DNA of 45,328 bases. Source: Kiritimatiellia bacterium. Its GTDB lineage: Bacteria > Verrucomicrobiota > Kiritimatiellia > UBA8416 > JABMPJ01. This document shows positions 26,135-34,895 of this stretch, piece by piece (within the stretch, counting starts at the first letter, position 1; each line of letters opens with the position of its first letter). Under the pieces are notes generated by a model. That model was not told the origin of the DNA, did not search any database, and saw only the letters and a program-made list of their open reading frames with translations. The position numbers and the translations under genes were made by a program. The DNA lies in the NCBI GenBank assembly GCA_016783675.1, contig JADHWE010000011.1:1-45328 (forward strand). The letters run 5' to 3'.

Positions 26135-28669
26135 CTATGCTCCCGCGAGACATTCTTCTATAGCGGCCAGGAACTGGTCGCGATCGCTGAGTGAGATGGT
26201 GCGGGTGGGGAGGCTTTTGCGGAACGAGGCGCCGTAGTTCTTGGTCATGATGCGGCGGTCGGTGACGATGACGACGCCGCGGTCGGTGCGGTGGCGGATG
26301 AGGCGGCCGAATCCCTGGCGGAAGCGGATGACGGCGTTGGGGAGTGAGTAGGCTCGGAACGCATCGCCGCCTTCGGCCTCGATTTTCTCGGCGCGTGCGA
26401 CCTGGATGGGGTCGGTGAATACCGCGAAGGGCAGCCGCGCGATCACGAGACAGGAAAGCGTCTCTCCCACCACGTCGACCCCCTCCCAGAACGAATGTGT
26501 GCCCATCAACACCGCCTCCATGTTGCGCTTGAAGAGCGAGGTGATGTTCTCGCGCGAGCCGGACTGTCCCTGCGCCAGCACGGGAATGGCGTCGTATTCG
26601 AGGTCCTGTTCCAGCGCTTCGGTCGTCTCGCGCAACATGCTGTAGCTCGTGAAGAGCACCATGCCGCGTCCATGTGTGCGACGAAACACCTGGGCCAGCA
26701 GCGCGCCCAGTTCGGCCGCATAGCTGCCGCCGGCCTCGCCCGGCTCGGGCAGGAACATCGGCACCAGCACGCGGCACTGCTGCTCGTAATCGAACGGACT
26801 GCCCGCATTCAGCTCCATGCAGCGCTCGGGTGCCACGTGGTTGAGTCCCAGCCGGCTCTTGAAGAAGTCGAACGACCCTTTCACGGTCAGCGTGGCGGAG
26901 GTGAGGACGACGGTCTCCTTTTGCGCATAGAACGCTTCGGCCAGCTTGGCGCCTACCGCAATCGGCGCCCCCCACGCACGCGCGCTATCGCGCCGTTGAC
27001 CGGCGCGCTCGACCCAGAAGACGTAGCCCTCTTCCTTGGCCTCGATCACGACATGCAGATCCTGCAGCATCTCCTTGAGGCGAATGGAAACCGCCACGAG
27101 CTCCTGGACCTGGTCCTGGTGGAACGGCAGCTCGTCGGCATCCACCTCGCGCAATACCTCGGCCAGGTTGTCGGCCATCTCGGCCAGGTTTCGCAGTTCG
27201 TCGTCCATGCCCGCGCGCGCCTCTTCAACCCCGCCCCAGATGGAAGACTCCTTAACCGCGGGCGTGATGCGCAGCGACCCGAGTGTCTTGTTGGGCTTCT
27301 CCAGCAAGTCGACGAGGGCGTCGAAGAGTCGTGCGGACGATGTCTGCAGTGCCTCAACCTGTGTGAACATGGACTCGGTCAACCCGCGCGCCTTCTCCCG
27401 TTGTGCCTCGCTGCCCTGGAATGTCTTGGCGCCGAGATGGGACAGCATAGAGGGGAGAAATCCCTTGCCTCGCCCACGCCGCCCACGTCGTCGCAGCAGG
27501 CGGCGCGTGATGAAGCGGAGCTTGGCGGCGGAAAGTTCGGTCGAGAAATGACGTGTCGCGGCTTCTTCGATGTTGTGTGCTTCGTCGAAGACAGCGTCCA
27601 CGTACGGGGGTAGGGCAGAGGTGTTGATATTGATCTCGGCAAACACCAGTGAGTGGTTGGCCACGATCACATCGGCGGCGTGTGCCTTGGCGCGCGCCTT
27701 GCGCAGGAAGCAGCGCCGGAAGTGTGGACAACTGCGCCCCGGGCACTCCTCGGCCGAGGAGGCGAGCCGTCCGCGCAGGTCGCGGGTGAAAGGCTGCTCG
27801 AGCACGGAGCTTTCGGCGAAGTCGCCGGTCTCCGTTCCTGCCGCCCAGCCCAGGACATGCAGGATGTCGGTCTGGTCGCTGTCGTCGAGGTCCAGCTCCT
27901 GGTCGACCTCCTTGAGCAGGTAGACCAGCTTGCGCAGACAGAGGTAGTTCATCCGCCCCTTGATGAGTGCGGCGGCGAAGTCGACCTCGAGCGCCTCGCG
28001 CAGAAGGGGCAGGTCTTTCTCGAAGAGTTGCGACTGCAGGTTCTTGGTGTTCGTGCTGATGACAACCGGAAGCTTGTTGGCCACGGCGCGCATGATCGAC
28101 GGTACGAGGTAGGCCAGGCTCTTTCCGATGCCGGTGCCGGCCTCCACGAGCAGGCACTTGGATTGGTTGAAGGCGTCACAAACAGTCGCGGCCATCTCCA
28201 CCTGTCCGCCGCGGTGTTCGTAGCGGCCCATGTGGAGGGCGATCTCGCCCTGCGGTCCAAGTGCCTCCGCGACGACATCGCGATCAATCGGCACCCGCTC
28301 CAGCTCGTCGGGCGAGGGGCGCGGGCGTGGGAACCGGCCTTCGTGAAAGATATCGGTCAGGCGGGGGGAATGGGTGTCGGGTGTCGGGTGTCGGGTGTCG
28401 GGAGACTGGCTGCCGGAGTTTTGAACTCCCGCGAAGAAGTCACGAATGCCCTCCATGTGACTTGCCGCCAGGAGCCGGTTGATTTCGGTCAGGATAGGGG
28501 AGGGCAGATGACAGGCCCGCTCGGTCAGCGCATCAAGAATGGCCTGGTTGGCCTCATCCTCGTCAACGGTGGTCGCGATGCCCAGGTGCTCCTTGAGCGT
28601 GTCCGGCTCATGATTCTGCAGCACAGGGAAGCAGACTTGACTGAGTACCCGGATATCGTCTGGTGTCAA
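26135..28669 (-). CDS. DinG/XPD-like Fe-S DNA helicase
   Basis: An 844-residue superfamily 2 helicase of the DinG/YoaA type, which unwinds DNA 5' to 3' at damage or replication structures. Walker A is EAGTGIGKS (about 177-184) and the DEAH box is FDEAHNIEEA (about 361). Four cysteines at 244, 309, 314 and 320 (ECPGRSCPHFRRC) match the XPD-type [4Fe-4S] domain. C-terminal motifs are SATL and RFRQGFGRLIRH. The start is taken as TTG at 28669, with AGAGG 7 bases upstream and just after the parC stop; the longer frame would run into parC. The N-terminal 140 residues are not recognised and include a Pro/Asp/Thr stretch (about 89-102) encoded by a heptamer repeat. It lies downstream of parC and is probably co-transcribed. 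Confidence 0.85.
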   Translation of the reverse strand: MTPDDIRVLSQVCFPVLQNHEPDTLKEHLGIATTVDEDEANQAILDALTERACHLPSPILTEINRLLAASHMEGIRDFFAGVQNSGSQSPDTRHPTPDTHSPRLTDIFHEGRFPRPRPSPDELERVPIDRDVVAEALGPQGEIALHMGRYEHRGGQVEMAATVCDAFNQSKCLLVEAGTGIGKSLAYLVPSIMRAVANKLPVVISTNTKNLQSQLFEKDLPLLREALEVDFAAALIKGRMNYLCLRKLVYLLKEVDQELDLDDSDQTDILHVLGWAAGTETGDFAESSVLEQPFTRDLRGRLASSAEECPGRSCPHFRRCFLRKARAKAHAADVIVANHSLVFAEININTSALPPYVDAVFDEAHNIEEAATRHFSTELSAAKLRFITRRLLRRRGRRGRGKGFLPSMLSHLGAKTFQGSEAQREKARGLTESMFTQVEALQTSSARLFDALVDLLEKPNKTLGSLRITPAVKESSIWGGVEEARAGMDDELRNLAEMADNLAEVLREVDADELPFHQDQVQELVAVSIRLKEMLQDLHVVIEAKEEGYVFWVERAGQRRDSARAWGAPIAVGAKLAEAFYAQKETVVLTSATLTVKGSFDFFKSRLGLNHVAPERCMELNAGSPFDYEQQCRVLVPMFLPEPGEAGGSYAAELGALLAQVFRRTHGRGMVLFTSYSMLRETTEALEQDLEYDAIPVLAQGQSGSRENITSLFKRNMEAVLMGTHSFWEGVDVVGETLSCLVIARLPFAVFTDPIQVARAEKIEAEGGDAFRAYSLPNAVIRFRQGFGRLIRHRTDRGVVIVTDRRIMTKNYGASFRKSLPTRTISLSDRDQFLAAIEECLAGA
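28372..28399 (-). repeat. Heptamer tandem repeat, 4 units, inside the helicase gene
   Basis: GGGTGTC occurs four times in a row on the plus strand, that is GACACCC on the coding strand. It encodes a Pro-Asp-Thr/His-Pro-rich linker. It belongs to the same 7-base family as 3810-3830 and 30822-30856. Confidence 0.75.
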
Positions 28670-28680
28670 AGGACTGTCCT

Positions 28681-30777
28681 CTATGAGAAGCGCCCGCGGG
28701 GCGATTCCTCTCCGGGCTTCCACCAGCGCGGTTCTTCGGTGGCGATGCGGGCGATGGGTTTGCCGGTCATGTGGTTGCCCATGGCCTTGACGCCCTTGAT
28801 CGCGACATCCTTCGGAGCGAAACACTGCTGGTGTAGGCGCTGCCGTTTGGCCGGCTTGTACTTTACGAAGATCTGTTCGGGCGTGCCCTCCTGGAAGAGG
28901 TGCACGTTGGCGGGTTCGGCCGCGTAGCGGTATTCGCGATCTAAAATGGCGCCGCCGAAGGTGAAGCGCTTGAGGAAGACGAACAGGTCGTGGTGGTAGA
29001 CCGCCGTGAACTGCTTATCGCGATCGAACTTCTCGCAGTAGAGCAGCGTCTTGTCCACGAACATCTTCTCGGGCGGCTTTACGACACGGTAGCGGCCGTC
29101 GGACCAGACCAGGATCAACTTGTCGAAACGCGAGCATTTCAGGATCTCGTCGCCCGTGCTGGAGTGGCCCAGGTAGCCGGTCTCTTTGTTGTAGCAGATG
29201 CTGTACTCCTCGGCGGTCAGCTCCTTTACCTCGACCTGGGTGAAGCTGGTCAGCTCGGTCTTGCGTGGATACCGGTCGCCGTAGGTCTTGATCAGGTTCT
29301 TCAGATAGCGGATCGTGTAACGCCGCAGCTGCTTCAGGTCCTTCTCCACCGTGGCCAGCTCATCAACCAGCTTCTCGATCTCTTTGCGGTTACGTTCGAG
29401 GTCGAAGCGGGAGATCCGGCGGATCCGAATGCCGAGCAGCATTTCGACATCGTCGTTCGTCAGCGCGCGGCGCAGGCGCTTGCGGTAGGGCTTGAACCCG
29501 TCGAAGACTGCCTTGCGTACGGCCTCAGCCGTTTTGCAGTCCTCGATATCCTTGTAGATGCGCTTCTCCACAAAGATCTCGACGAGGGTCTTGCTGTTGA
29601 TCTCCTCGCCCAAGGCATCGCGGCGGTATTCGAGCTCGGCCTTGAGTGTGGCCTCGAGCAGACGAGCGTTCTCCTTGATGATCTGTGGGACCGTTATTTC
29701 GATAGGGCGCCCTTCGTGGATCACCACGATGTTGCTCGATACCGTGGTTTCACAGTTGGTGTAGGCGTACAGAGACTTGATGACGGACTCCGGATCGGCG
29801 CCGGGTGAGAGCTTCATCTCGATCTCGACCTTCTCGGCGGTGAAGTCGCTGATGGACCGGATCGGGATGCCGTGCTTGCGAATGGCGTCCTCGATGCTGG
29901 AGATGAGCGACTCGGTGGTCGTCAGCGCGGGAAGATCCGTGATGACCAGGCGCCCGCTCTTGGTGATGGCGATGCGGGCCCGGACGCGTGCCGTGCCGAG
30001 ACCGTTCTCCATTGCTGATGCGTCCATCAAGCCGCCCTGCGGGAAATCGGGGAACACCTCGAATGGCTCCTTGCGCAGCGCATGGATCTCAGCTTCGAGC
30101 AGTTCGGGAAAGTTGTGCGGCAAGATGCGCGTGGAAAGACCCACCGCGATGCCGTCGGCGCCGAGCATGAGGAGGAGGGGCAACTTGCAGGGAAACAGGA
30201 CCGGCTCCTTGTTGCGGCCGTCGTAGCTGGGCACATACTCGGTCAACGCTTTGTGGAAGACCTCTTTGCGGGCCAGCTCCGTAAGGCGGCACTCGATATA
30301 GCGCGAGGCGGCCGCCGCGTTGCCGGTATAGATGTTGCCGAAGTTCCCCTGGCCTTCGATGAGGTACCCCTTGTTGGTCAGCGTAACGAGGGCGTCCCCG
30401 ATGGATGCGTCACCATGCGGATGGTACTGCATCGTGTGGCCAACCACGTTGGCGACCTTGATAAAGCGGCCGTCATCCTTCTCGTGCAGCGCGTGCATGA
30501 TGCGTCGCTGCACCGGTTTGAGTCCGTCCGCCAGGTTGGGAATGGCGCGTTCGCAGATGACGTAGGAGGCATACTGCAGGAAATTGTCATCCATCATCCG
30601 TCCGAGCGGACCGGACGTGTGCGGATGCCCCGGCGTCTCATGACGCTTCTTGCCCGACTTAGAGGCCGTCTTTGGCTTCGCTTCCGCCTTCGGCGCCGCG
30701 TCCCCATCCAGCACAAGCTCCACCTGCTCCGAATCGTCCGCCTTCTTCACCGTCTTTTTGGATTCTTTCTTCGCCAT
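28681..30777 (-). CDS. parC: DNA topoisomerase IV subunit A
   Basis: A 698-residue type IIA topoisomerase breakage-reunion subunit, which cuts and rejoins DNA during decatenation. The core starts after a Lys/Ala-rich leader (1-50) with SGPLGRMMDDNFLQYASYV and RAIPNLADGLKPVQRRI. HTMQYHPHGDASIGDA and AASRYIECRL hold the catalytic Tyr (about 160). The C-terminal beta-pinwheel is short or divergent. The start MAKKESKKT at 30777 is preferred; an in-frame upstream extension is translated from repeat DNA. It follows parE by about 84 bases and ends 11 bases before the helicase TTG start. Confidence 0.92.
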   Translation of the reverse strand: MAKKESKKTVKKADDSEQVELVLDGDAAPKAEAKPKTASKSGKKRHETPGHPHTSGPLGRMMDDNFLQYASYVICERAIPNLADGLKPVQRRIMHALHEKDDGRFIKVANVVGHTMQYHPHGDASIGDALVTLTNKGYLIEGQGNFGNIYTGNAAAASRYIECRLTELARKEVFHKALTEYVPSYDGRNKEPVLFPCKLPLLLMLGADGIAVGLSTRILPHNFPELLEAEIHALRKEPFEVFPDFPQGGLMDASAMENGLGTARVRARIAITKSGRLVITDLPALTTTESLISSIEDAIRKHGIPIRSISDFTAEKVEIEMKLSPGADPESVIKSLYAYTNCETTVSSNIVVIHEGRPIEITVPQIIKENARLLEATLKAELEYRRDALGEEINSKTLVEIFVEKRIYKDIEDCKTAEAVRKAVFDGFKPYRKRLRRALTNDDVEMLLGIRIRRISRFDLERNRKEIEKLVDELATVEKDLKQLRRYTIRYLKNLIKTYGDRYPRKTELTSFTQVEVKELTAEEYSICYNKETGYLGHSSTGDEILKCSRFDKLILVWSDGRYRVVKPPEKMFVDKTLLYCEKFDRDKQFTAVYHHDLFVFLKRFTFGGAILDREYRYAAEPANVHLFQEGTPEQIFVKYKPAKRQRLHQQCFAPKDVAIKGVKAMGNHMTGKPIARIATEEPRWWKPGEESPRGRFS

Positions 30778-30821
30778 CGTCTTAAATCCGGTTCCCTGCT
30801 TGTCTACCGTGGCCTCGCGCG

Positions 30822-30856
30822 AACACCTAACACCTAACACCTAACGCCTAACACCT
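30822..30856 (+). repeat. Heptamer tandem repeat, 5 units, between parE and parC
   Basis: The units are AACACCT (three times), AACGCCT and AACACCT. They sit in the parE-parC spacer, six bases beyond the parE stop. Confidence 0.75.
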
Positions 30857-30861
30857 GCCAT

Positions 30862-32682
30862 CTACCCCGCTGCCACGCTCGGCACGAGATTCTCCATGAT
30901 ATACTGTCGGCGCTCCTGCGTGTTTTTGCCCATGTAAAACTCCATGACCTCGCCGACGGCGTTCTCGCCGCGCGTGGTGATCTTGGTGAGGCGTATGCCG
31001 GAGCCGATAAACTGTTTGAACTCGCCCGGCGAGATTTCGCCGAGGCCCTTGAAGCGCGTTACTTCACTGCCCTTCCCGAGCTTCTTCATTGCCGCATTGC
31101 GTTCGCGCTCGGAGTAGCAGTAGATCGTCTCTTTCTTCGTGCGTACGCGGAAGAGTGGGGTCTCGAGGATCTGCACGTGGCCGCGATCGACCATCGGCGC
31201 GAAGAAACGGAGGAAGAAGGTGACCATCAGGTTGCGGATATGGAGTCCATCAACATCCGCGTCCGTCGCCAGGACCACCTTCTCGTAACGCAGTCTTTCG
31301 CAGGACTCTTCGATATCGAGCGCACGCATCAGGTTGTACAGTTCGATGTTCTTGTAGAGCGCTTCGCGACCCAGGGAACAGACGTTGAGCGGCTTACCCT
31401 TGAGCGTGAAGATCGCCTGCGTCTTGGCGTCGCGGCAGCTCACCAGCGAGCCGGCGGCGGACTGTCCCTCGGTGATGAAGATATGGGACTTTTCGCCGCC
31501 CTTGACGCCGCGGTGCAGCTTGCAGTCCTTCAGCTGTGGCACGTGGATCGATACCGCCTTGGCGCGCTCGCGGGCGACCTTCTTGACCGTCTGCAGCTCC
31601 TTGCGCAGCTTGGTGGTGTCTTCAATCTTCTGGAGCAGCTTCTCGGCCTTCTTGCGGTCGCGGTGGAGCAGGTCCTCGACCATCTTCTTGGTGCGACTGA
31701 CCAGCTCGGCCCGGATCTCCGTATTGCCCAGCTTGTTCTTGGTCTGCGATTCGAAGATGGGGTCTTTCAGGCGAATCGCCACGGCGCCGACCAGGCCCTC
31801 GCGTACGTCCTCGCCTTCGAAGCGTTTCTTGGCGTACTCGTTGATGCCTTTCAGCAGTCCCTCACGGAAGGCGCTCAGGTGCGTGCCGCCGTCAGTGGTG
31901 AACTGGCCGTTGACGAACGAGTAGTACTCCTCGCTGAAGCGGTTGGTGTGTGTGAAGGCAAATTCGAACGTCTTCTCACGGAAGTGGAACGGCGGGTAGA
32001 TCTTCTCGTACTGGCATTCGTCGCGGATCAGGTCCATCAGGCCGTTCTGCGAGATGAACAGCTCGCCGTTGAACTTGATCTTGAGTTCGGGGTTGAGATA
32101 GGCGTAGAGCATCAGGCGTCGGCGCAGGTGCTCCTCGTTGAACGTGCAGTCGCCGAAGATCTCCGGATCGGGGGTGAACTCGACATAGGTGCCGTTGAGT
32201 TCCTTGATTGAGCGGATCTTGCGCTCCTTGAGCAGTTCGCCCCGCGTGAAGGACGCCTCGACGCCCTTCGTGTCGCGCACGCTGCGCACGAGAAAGTGGG
32301 AGGAAAGGGCATTCACGGCCTTGGTGCCGACGCCGTTGAGGCCCACACTGAACTGGAAGACGTCGTCGTTGTACTTCGCGCCCGTGTTGATACGTGAGAC
32401 GCAGTCGACCACCTTGCCCAGCGGAATGCCGCGCCCGTAGTCGCGCACGGTGACGAGATTGTCCTTCAACGTGATCGTCACCCGGTTGCCGTGGCCCATG
32501 ATAAACTCGTCTATGGCGTTGTCGATGACCTCCTTGACCAGGATATAGATGCCATCATCGTAGTCGCTGCCATCACCCGTACGGCCGATATACATGCCGG
32601 TACGCAGCCGGATATGCTCAAGCGAAGAGAGCGTCTTGATCTTGCTCTCGTCGTAGACAACCTGTTTCTTCTTTTGGGCCAT
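30862..32682 (-). CDS. parE: DNA topoisomerase IV subunit B
   Basis: A 606-residue ATPase subunit. The GHKL ATP-binding motifs are EVIDNAIDEF, DYGRGIPLG and GLNGVGTKAVNALS. The TOPRIM motifs are ITEGQSAAGS and ATDADVDGLHIRNL, whose acidic residues bind Mg. Its C-terminal end QERRQYIMENL is typical. The length fits ParE and is shorter than GyrB of enterobacteria. It is the first gene of a parE-parC-helicase group on the minus strand. ParE and GyrB are hard to separate by eye; the direct pairing with parC favours topoisomerase IV. Confidence 0.92.
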   Translation of the reverse strand: MAQKKKQVVYDESKIKTLSSLEHIRLRTGMYIGRTGDGSDYDDGIYILVKEVIDNAIDEFIMGHGNRVTITLKDNLVTVRDYGRGIPLGKVVDCVSRINTGAKYNDDVFQFSVGLNGVGTKAVNALSSHFLVRSVRDTKGVEASFTRGELLKERKIRSIKELNGTYVEFTPDPEIFGDCTFNEEHLRRRLMLYAYLNPELKIKFNGELFISQNGLMDLIRDECQYEKIYPPFHFREKTFEFAFTHTNRFSEEYYSFVNGQFTTDGGTHLSAFREGLLKGINEYAKKRFEGEDVREGLVGAVAIRLKDPIFESQTKNKLGNTEIRAELVSRTKKMVEDLLHRDRKKAEKLLQKIEDTTKLRKELQTVKKVARERAKAVSIHVPQLKDCKLHRGVKGGEKSHIFITEGQSAAGSLVSCRDAKTQAIFTLKGKPLNVCSLGREALYKNIELYNLMRALDIEESCERLRYEKVVLATDADVDGLHIRNLMVTFFLRFFAPMVDRGHVQILETPLFRVRTKKETIYCYSERERNAAMKKLGKGSEVTRFKGLGEISPGEFKQFIGSGIRLTKITTRGENAVGEVMEFYMGKNTQERRQYIMENLVPSVAAG

Positions 32683-32731
32683 GAACTGCTAACCTTTGAT
32701 CCTTACCTGAACGGCGAAAACGCGCACTATA

Positions 32732-33835
32732 TCAAGCCCGTGCAGACGGGACAAGCGCAGGCCGATCCGGGGCGCGTTTTTCCTCAATTCCGATCCGATC
32801 AGGCGTCGGTCTTCGCTTCTGTAGCAGGCGATCCAGCATGCCGCCGGGGTTCACATGCGGCGTCCAGAGGGCGTCCGCCTTCTCGATGACAAATCGGTTG
32901 CGCTGTTCGGCTGCGGCGAGATTGCCTTCGCGGTTGCGCATCTCGAGGATCAGCATGCGATTCTGTTCGAGGGCTTCGCGCACGCCCGGCGCGAAGGCGG
33001 CGCGGTCCAGGCCCCAGGCGGGGCACCAGATCAGGGGCTTCTTCAGTTCGAGAAGGCGCGCGAAGATCTCCTTCTCCATGGGCGAATGGAAGCCGCCGAG
33101 GTAGGCGGTTGCGTTGGGGATGGTTGGCGGGCGAGGGGCATTGCGGCTGCACAGCACGCCAAGCGTGGATTGGTGCCAGAGGGCGGGGTTGCCCATGCCG
33201 CGCAGGCCATAGCCCAGGTCCGTCACGCACCGCCAGGGGTTCATGCGGATGTACGCGGCGATCCGCCCCGCCGCGGTGGGCGTGCGCACAATGGCCTCGT
33301 AATAGTTGCGGTGCCAGATGCGGGTGTTTGGGGGTGGGCAGAGGCGAGCCCGGCGGATTTTGCGGGTGACGGCCGCCTTGAACCCGCCCACCACATCACC
33401 CAATCGCTGATGGCCCCCTTCCATGCGAATCAATGCATGGAAATGATCGGGCATGATCACCGCCTCCTCCCATTTCATGAATGGGCATTTTTCCGCCGTG
33501 ATCCGCATTCTTTGCTCCATCAATTCCCGTACGGGCGACACCTGTGTCGCCCCTTTTCTGGCAGGCGACACCTGTGTCGCCCCTTTTCTGGCAGGCGACA
33601 CCTGTGTCGCCCCTTTTCTGGCAGGCGACACCTGTGTCGCCCTAAGAGAGGGCGAGGCGGGCCTCGCCCCTACGGGTGGGTGGCCATTGCCGAATGGATG
33701 GCCATTCGCAAATGCGATGAATTCGCGGTGCGCGCAGATTGTCACGAAATACAACCCGCCGCCGGCGTAATCATGGTTCTTTAACCGGATCGACTGGCGG
33801 TGATGGATTTTCGGGTTGTACTGGGCTTGGCTCAT
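32732..33835 (-). CDS. REP-associated tyrosine transposase (RAYT) with a C-terminal DprA/SLOG-like domain
   Basis: A 367-residue fusion. Residues 10-40 (HHRQSIRLKNHDYAGGGLYF, VTICAHRE) and 125-205 are a Y1-type RAYT: the HxH metal motif is HFH at 131-133 in VIMPDHFHALI, and the catalytic Tyr is 178 or 179 in WHRNYYEAIV. Residues about 245-340 do not belong to RAYT. GGFHSPMEKEIFARLLELKKPLIWCPAWGL, read as GGFHSPMEKEI then PLIWCPAWGL, plus EQRNRFVIEKADALWTPHVNPGG, resemble the Rossmann-like DprA/SLOG fold that binds nucleotides or DNA. Residues about 41-105 are an insertion built of repeats (ATQVSPARKG decamers). RAYTs mobilise REP palindromes, which are common in this window. The core fold is intact, but the insertion could impair activity. 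Confidence 0.82.
   Translation of the reverse strand: MSQAQYNPKIHHRQSIRLKNHDYAGGGLYFVTICAHREFIAFANGHPFGNGHPPVGARPASPSLRATQVSPARKGATQVSPARKGATQVSPARKGATQVSPVRELMEQRMRITAEKCPFMKWEEAVIMPDHFHALIRMEGGHQRLGDVVGGFKAAVTRKIRRARLCPPPNTRIWHRNYYEAIVRTPTAAGRIAAYIRMNPWRCVTDLGYGLRGMGNPALWHQSTLGVLCSRNAPRPPTIPNATAYLGGFHSPMEKEIFARLLELKKPLIWCPAWGLDRAAFAPGVREALEQNRMLILEMRNREGNLAAAEQRNRFVIEKADALWTPHVNPGGMLDRLLQKRRPTPDRIGIEEKRAPDRPALVPSARA
33534..33673 (-). repeat. REP hairpin array inside the transposase gene
   Basis: Three full 30-base units and one 18-base partial unit (33534-33641) each contain the perfect 8-base stem GGCGACAC/GTGTCGCC around a 2-base loop. They are followed by the hairpin GGGCGAGGC/GCCTCGCCC and CTAC (33650-33673), that is a GTAG-headed REP on the coding strand. 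Because the unit length is 30, the array stays in frame and encodes a repeated decapeptide. Confidence 0.85.
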
Positions 33836-33872
33836 TTCGCGGTTGCGCCTCCACAGGTTCCGGCATGCGTGA

Positions 33873-34028
33873 TCATCGAATCCACCTCTCCACGACCTTG
33901 CCGTCTTCCCAGATCACGAGCGGGGTGTTGGTGGCTTTGGCGATGCGGCGGGCGGCCTTGGCGGCGCGCTTCAGGGCGGGCTCTACGCCGCGGATGTCGG
34001 GGTCTTTCACGCGTCTTCGCTGGGTCAT
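33873..34028 (-). CDS. Small basic protein, probable antitoxin partner of the kinase
   Basis: A 51-residue protein, MTQRRRVKDPDIRG at the start and NTPLVIWEDGKVVERWIR at the end, with a basic, Ala-rich helix between (ALKRAAKAARRIAKA). The ATG overlaps the stop of the upstream kinase gene (ATGA), so the two are translationally coupled. Small proteins of this kind, with a basic helix then TPLVVxxDGK, are seen beside zeta-type kinase genes. A role as antitoxin or accessory is inferred from position only. Order toxin-first, antitoxin-second would be unusual but is known in some TA types. Confidence 0.65.
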   Translation of the reverse strand: MTQRRRVKDPDIRGVEPALKRAAKAARRIAKATNTPLVIWEDGKVVERWIR

Positions 34029-34888
34029 CGTTGTTTCTCCTCGATTAGAATGGGTTCTGGGCCCGCGTTGTCGTAGTGGGCCCAGGCGTCGACCAGTGGT
34101 TTGTAGATGCGCTCGAAGTTCTCTTGCCCCAGCTCGAAGCGGCGGCGTACCGTCTGTTCCGGGATGACGTGCCCGCCCTGGCGGACGCGGGTGGCGACGC
34201 GGGCGAGTGCGAGGTCGACACTGGGTAGGGCGAGGAAGATGAGTTTCACGGCATAGCCCTCTGCCTGCCAGCGCGGTACCAGGCGCGCGTAGCGTTTGCC
34301 GCTGAGCGTGGTTTCGGTGGCCACGTTGTGGCGGCGCGACACGTGGTCGTCCAGTTCCCTCAGCATTACCTTGCCTGCCTTCAACGCGGCCAGCTGTGGC
34401 GAGAACGGGGAGAGCCCGTGCGCGATGTAGTCGGCATTGATGAAAACATGACACCCGGCCTCGCGCGGCAGGTACTCACGGGCAAGTGTCGTTTTGCCGG
34501 CGCCGTTCGGTCCGGCAATGATCAACAGCTTGAGGGTGGAGGCGGTGTAGGCACCGGGCGGTTCGGCCACCATCAGCGGGGCATGCCGGTCCGCCGCCGC
34601 ATAGGTCATGTAGACATCCTCTGGCAGGGGGGTGCTGTCGCGGCGGACGATCGTGGTGACGGCCTCGTAGAGCGGGTGTGACGTGTTGACCTGCAGCAGG
34701 CGCAGGTTGGCGTCGCGGCGACTCACCACAAAGCCGCTCTCCTCAAGCCCATTGAGTCCCCGCTGAAACACCCCCGGCGCCTTACCCAGCATACGCCCCA
34801 GCTCCGACATCGTGAGCGCGTGGGCGGGCGTTTGCGCCAGAATCTGAAGTATGGCGATCTGGTTGGGCGTGAAGAGCTTATGTGGCAT
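34025..34888 (-). CDS. Winged-helix/zeta-toxin-like kinase fusion
   Basis: A 287-residue protein. Residues 1-85 are a MarR/ArsR-like winged helix (TPNQIAILQILAQ, MSELGRMLGKAPGVFQRGLNGLEESGFV, HPLYEAVTTIVRR). Residues about 118-280 are a zeta-toxin-type P-loop kinase: LLIIAGPNGAGKTTLA (Walker A 126-133), FINADYIAHG and ATETTLSGKRY. Zeta toxins phosphorylate UDP-GlcNAc or similar substrates; this clade is not assigned. The ATG at 34888 is chosen because the upstream frame is translated repeat DNA and a strong promoter reads straight into it. The winged helix may bind the dyad in its own promoter. The small gene downstream overlaps by 4 bases. Confidence 0.78.
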   Translation of the reverse strand: MPHKLFTPNQIAILQILAQTPAHALTMSELGRMLGKAPGVFQRGLNGLEESGFVVSRRDANLRLLQVNTSHPLYEAVTTIVRRDSTPLPEDVYMTYAAADRHAPLMVAEPPGAYTASTLKLLIIAGPNGAGKTTLAREYLPREAGCHVFINADYIAHGLSPFSPQLAALKAGKVMLRELDDHVSRRHNVATETTLSGKRYARLVPRWQAEGYAVKLIFLALPSVDLALARVATRVRQGGHVIPEQTVRRRFELGQENFERIYKPLVDAWAHYDNAGPEPILIEEKQR

Positions 34889-34895
34889 GAATTCA

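Noticed and set aside
33534..33641. Possible CRISPR array (30-bp units)
   Set aside because: The units are contiguous with no spacers, each is itself a hairpin, and the array is in frame within a transposase gene.
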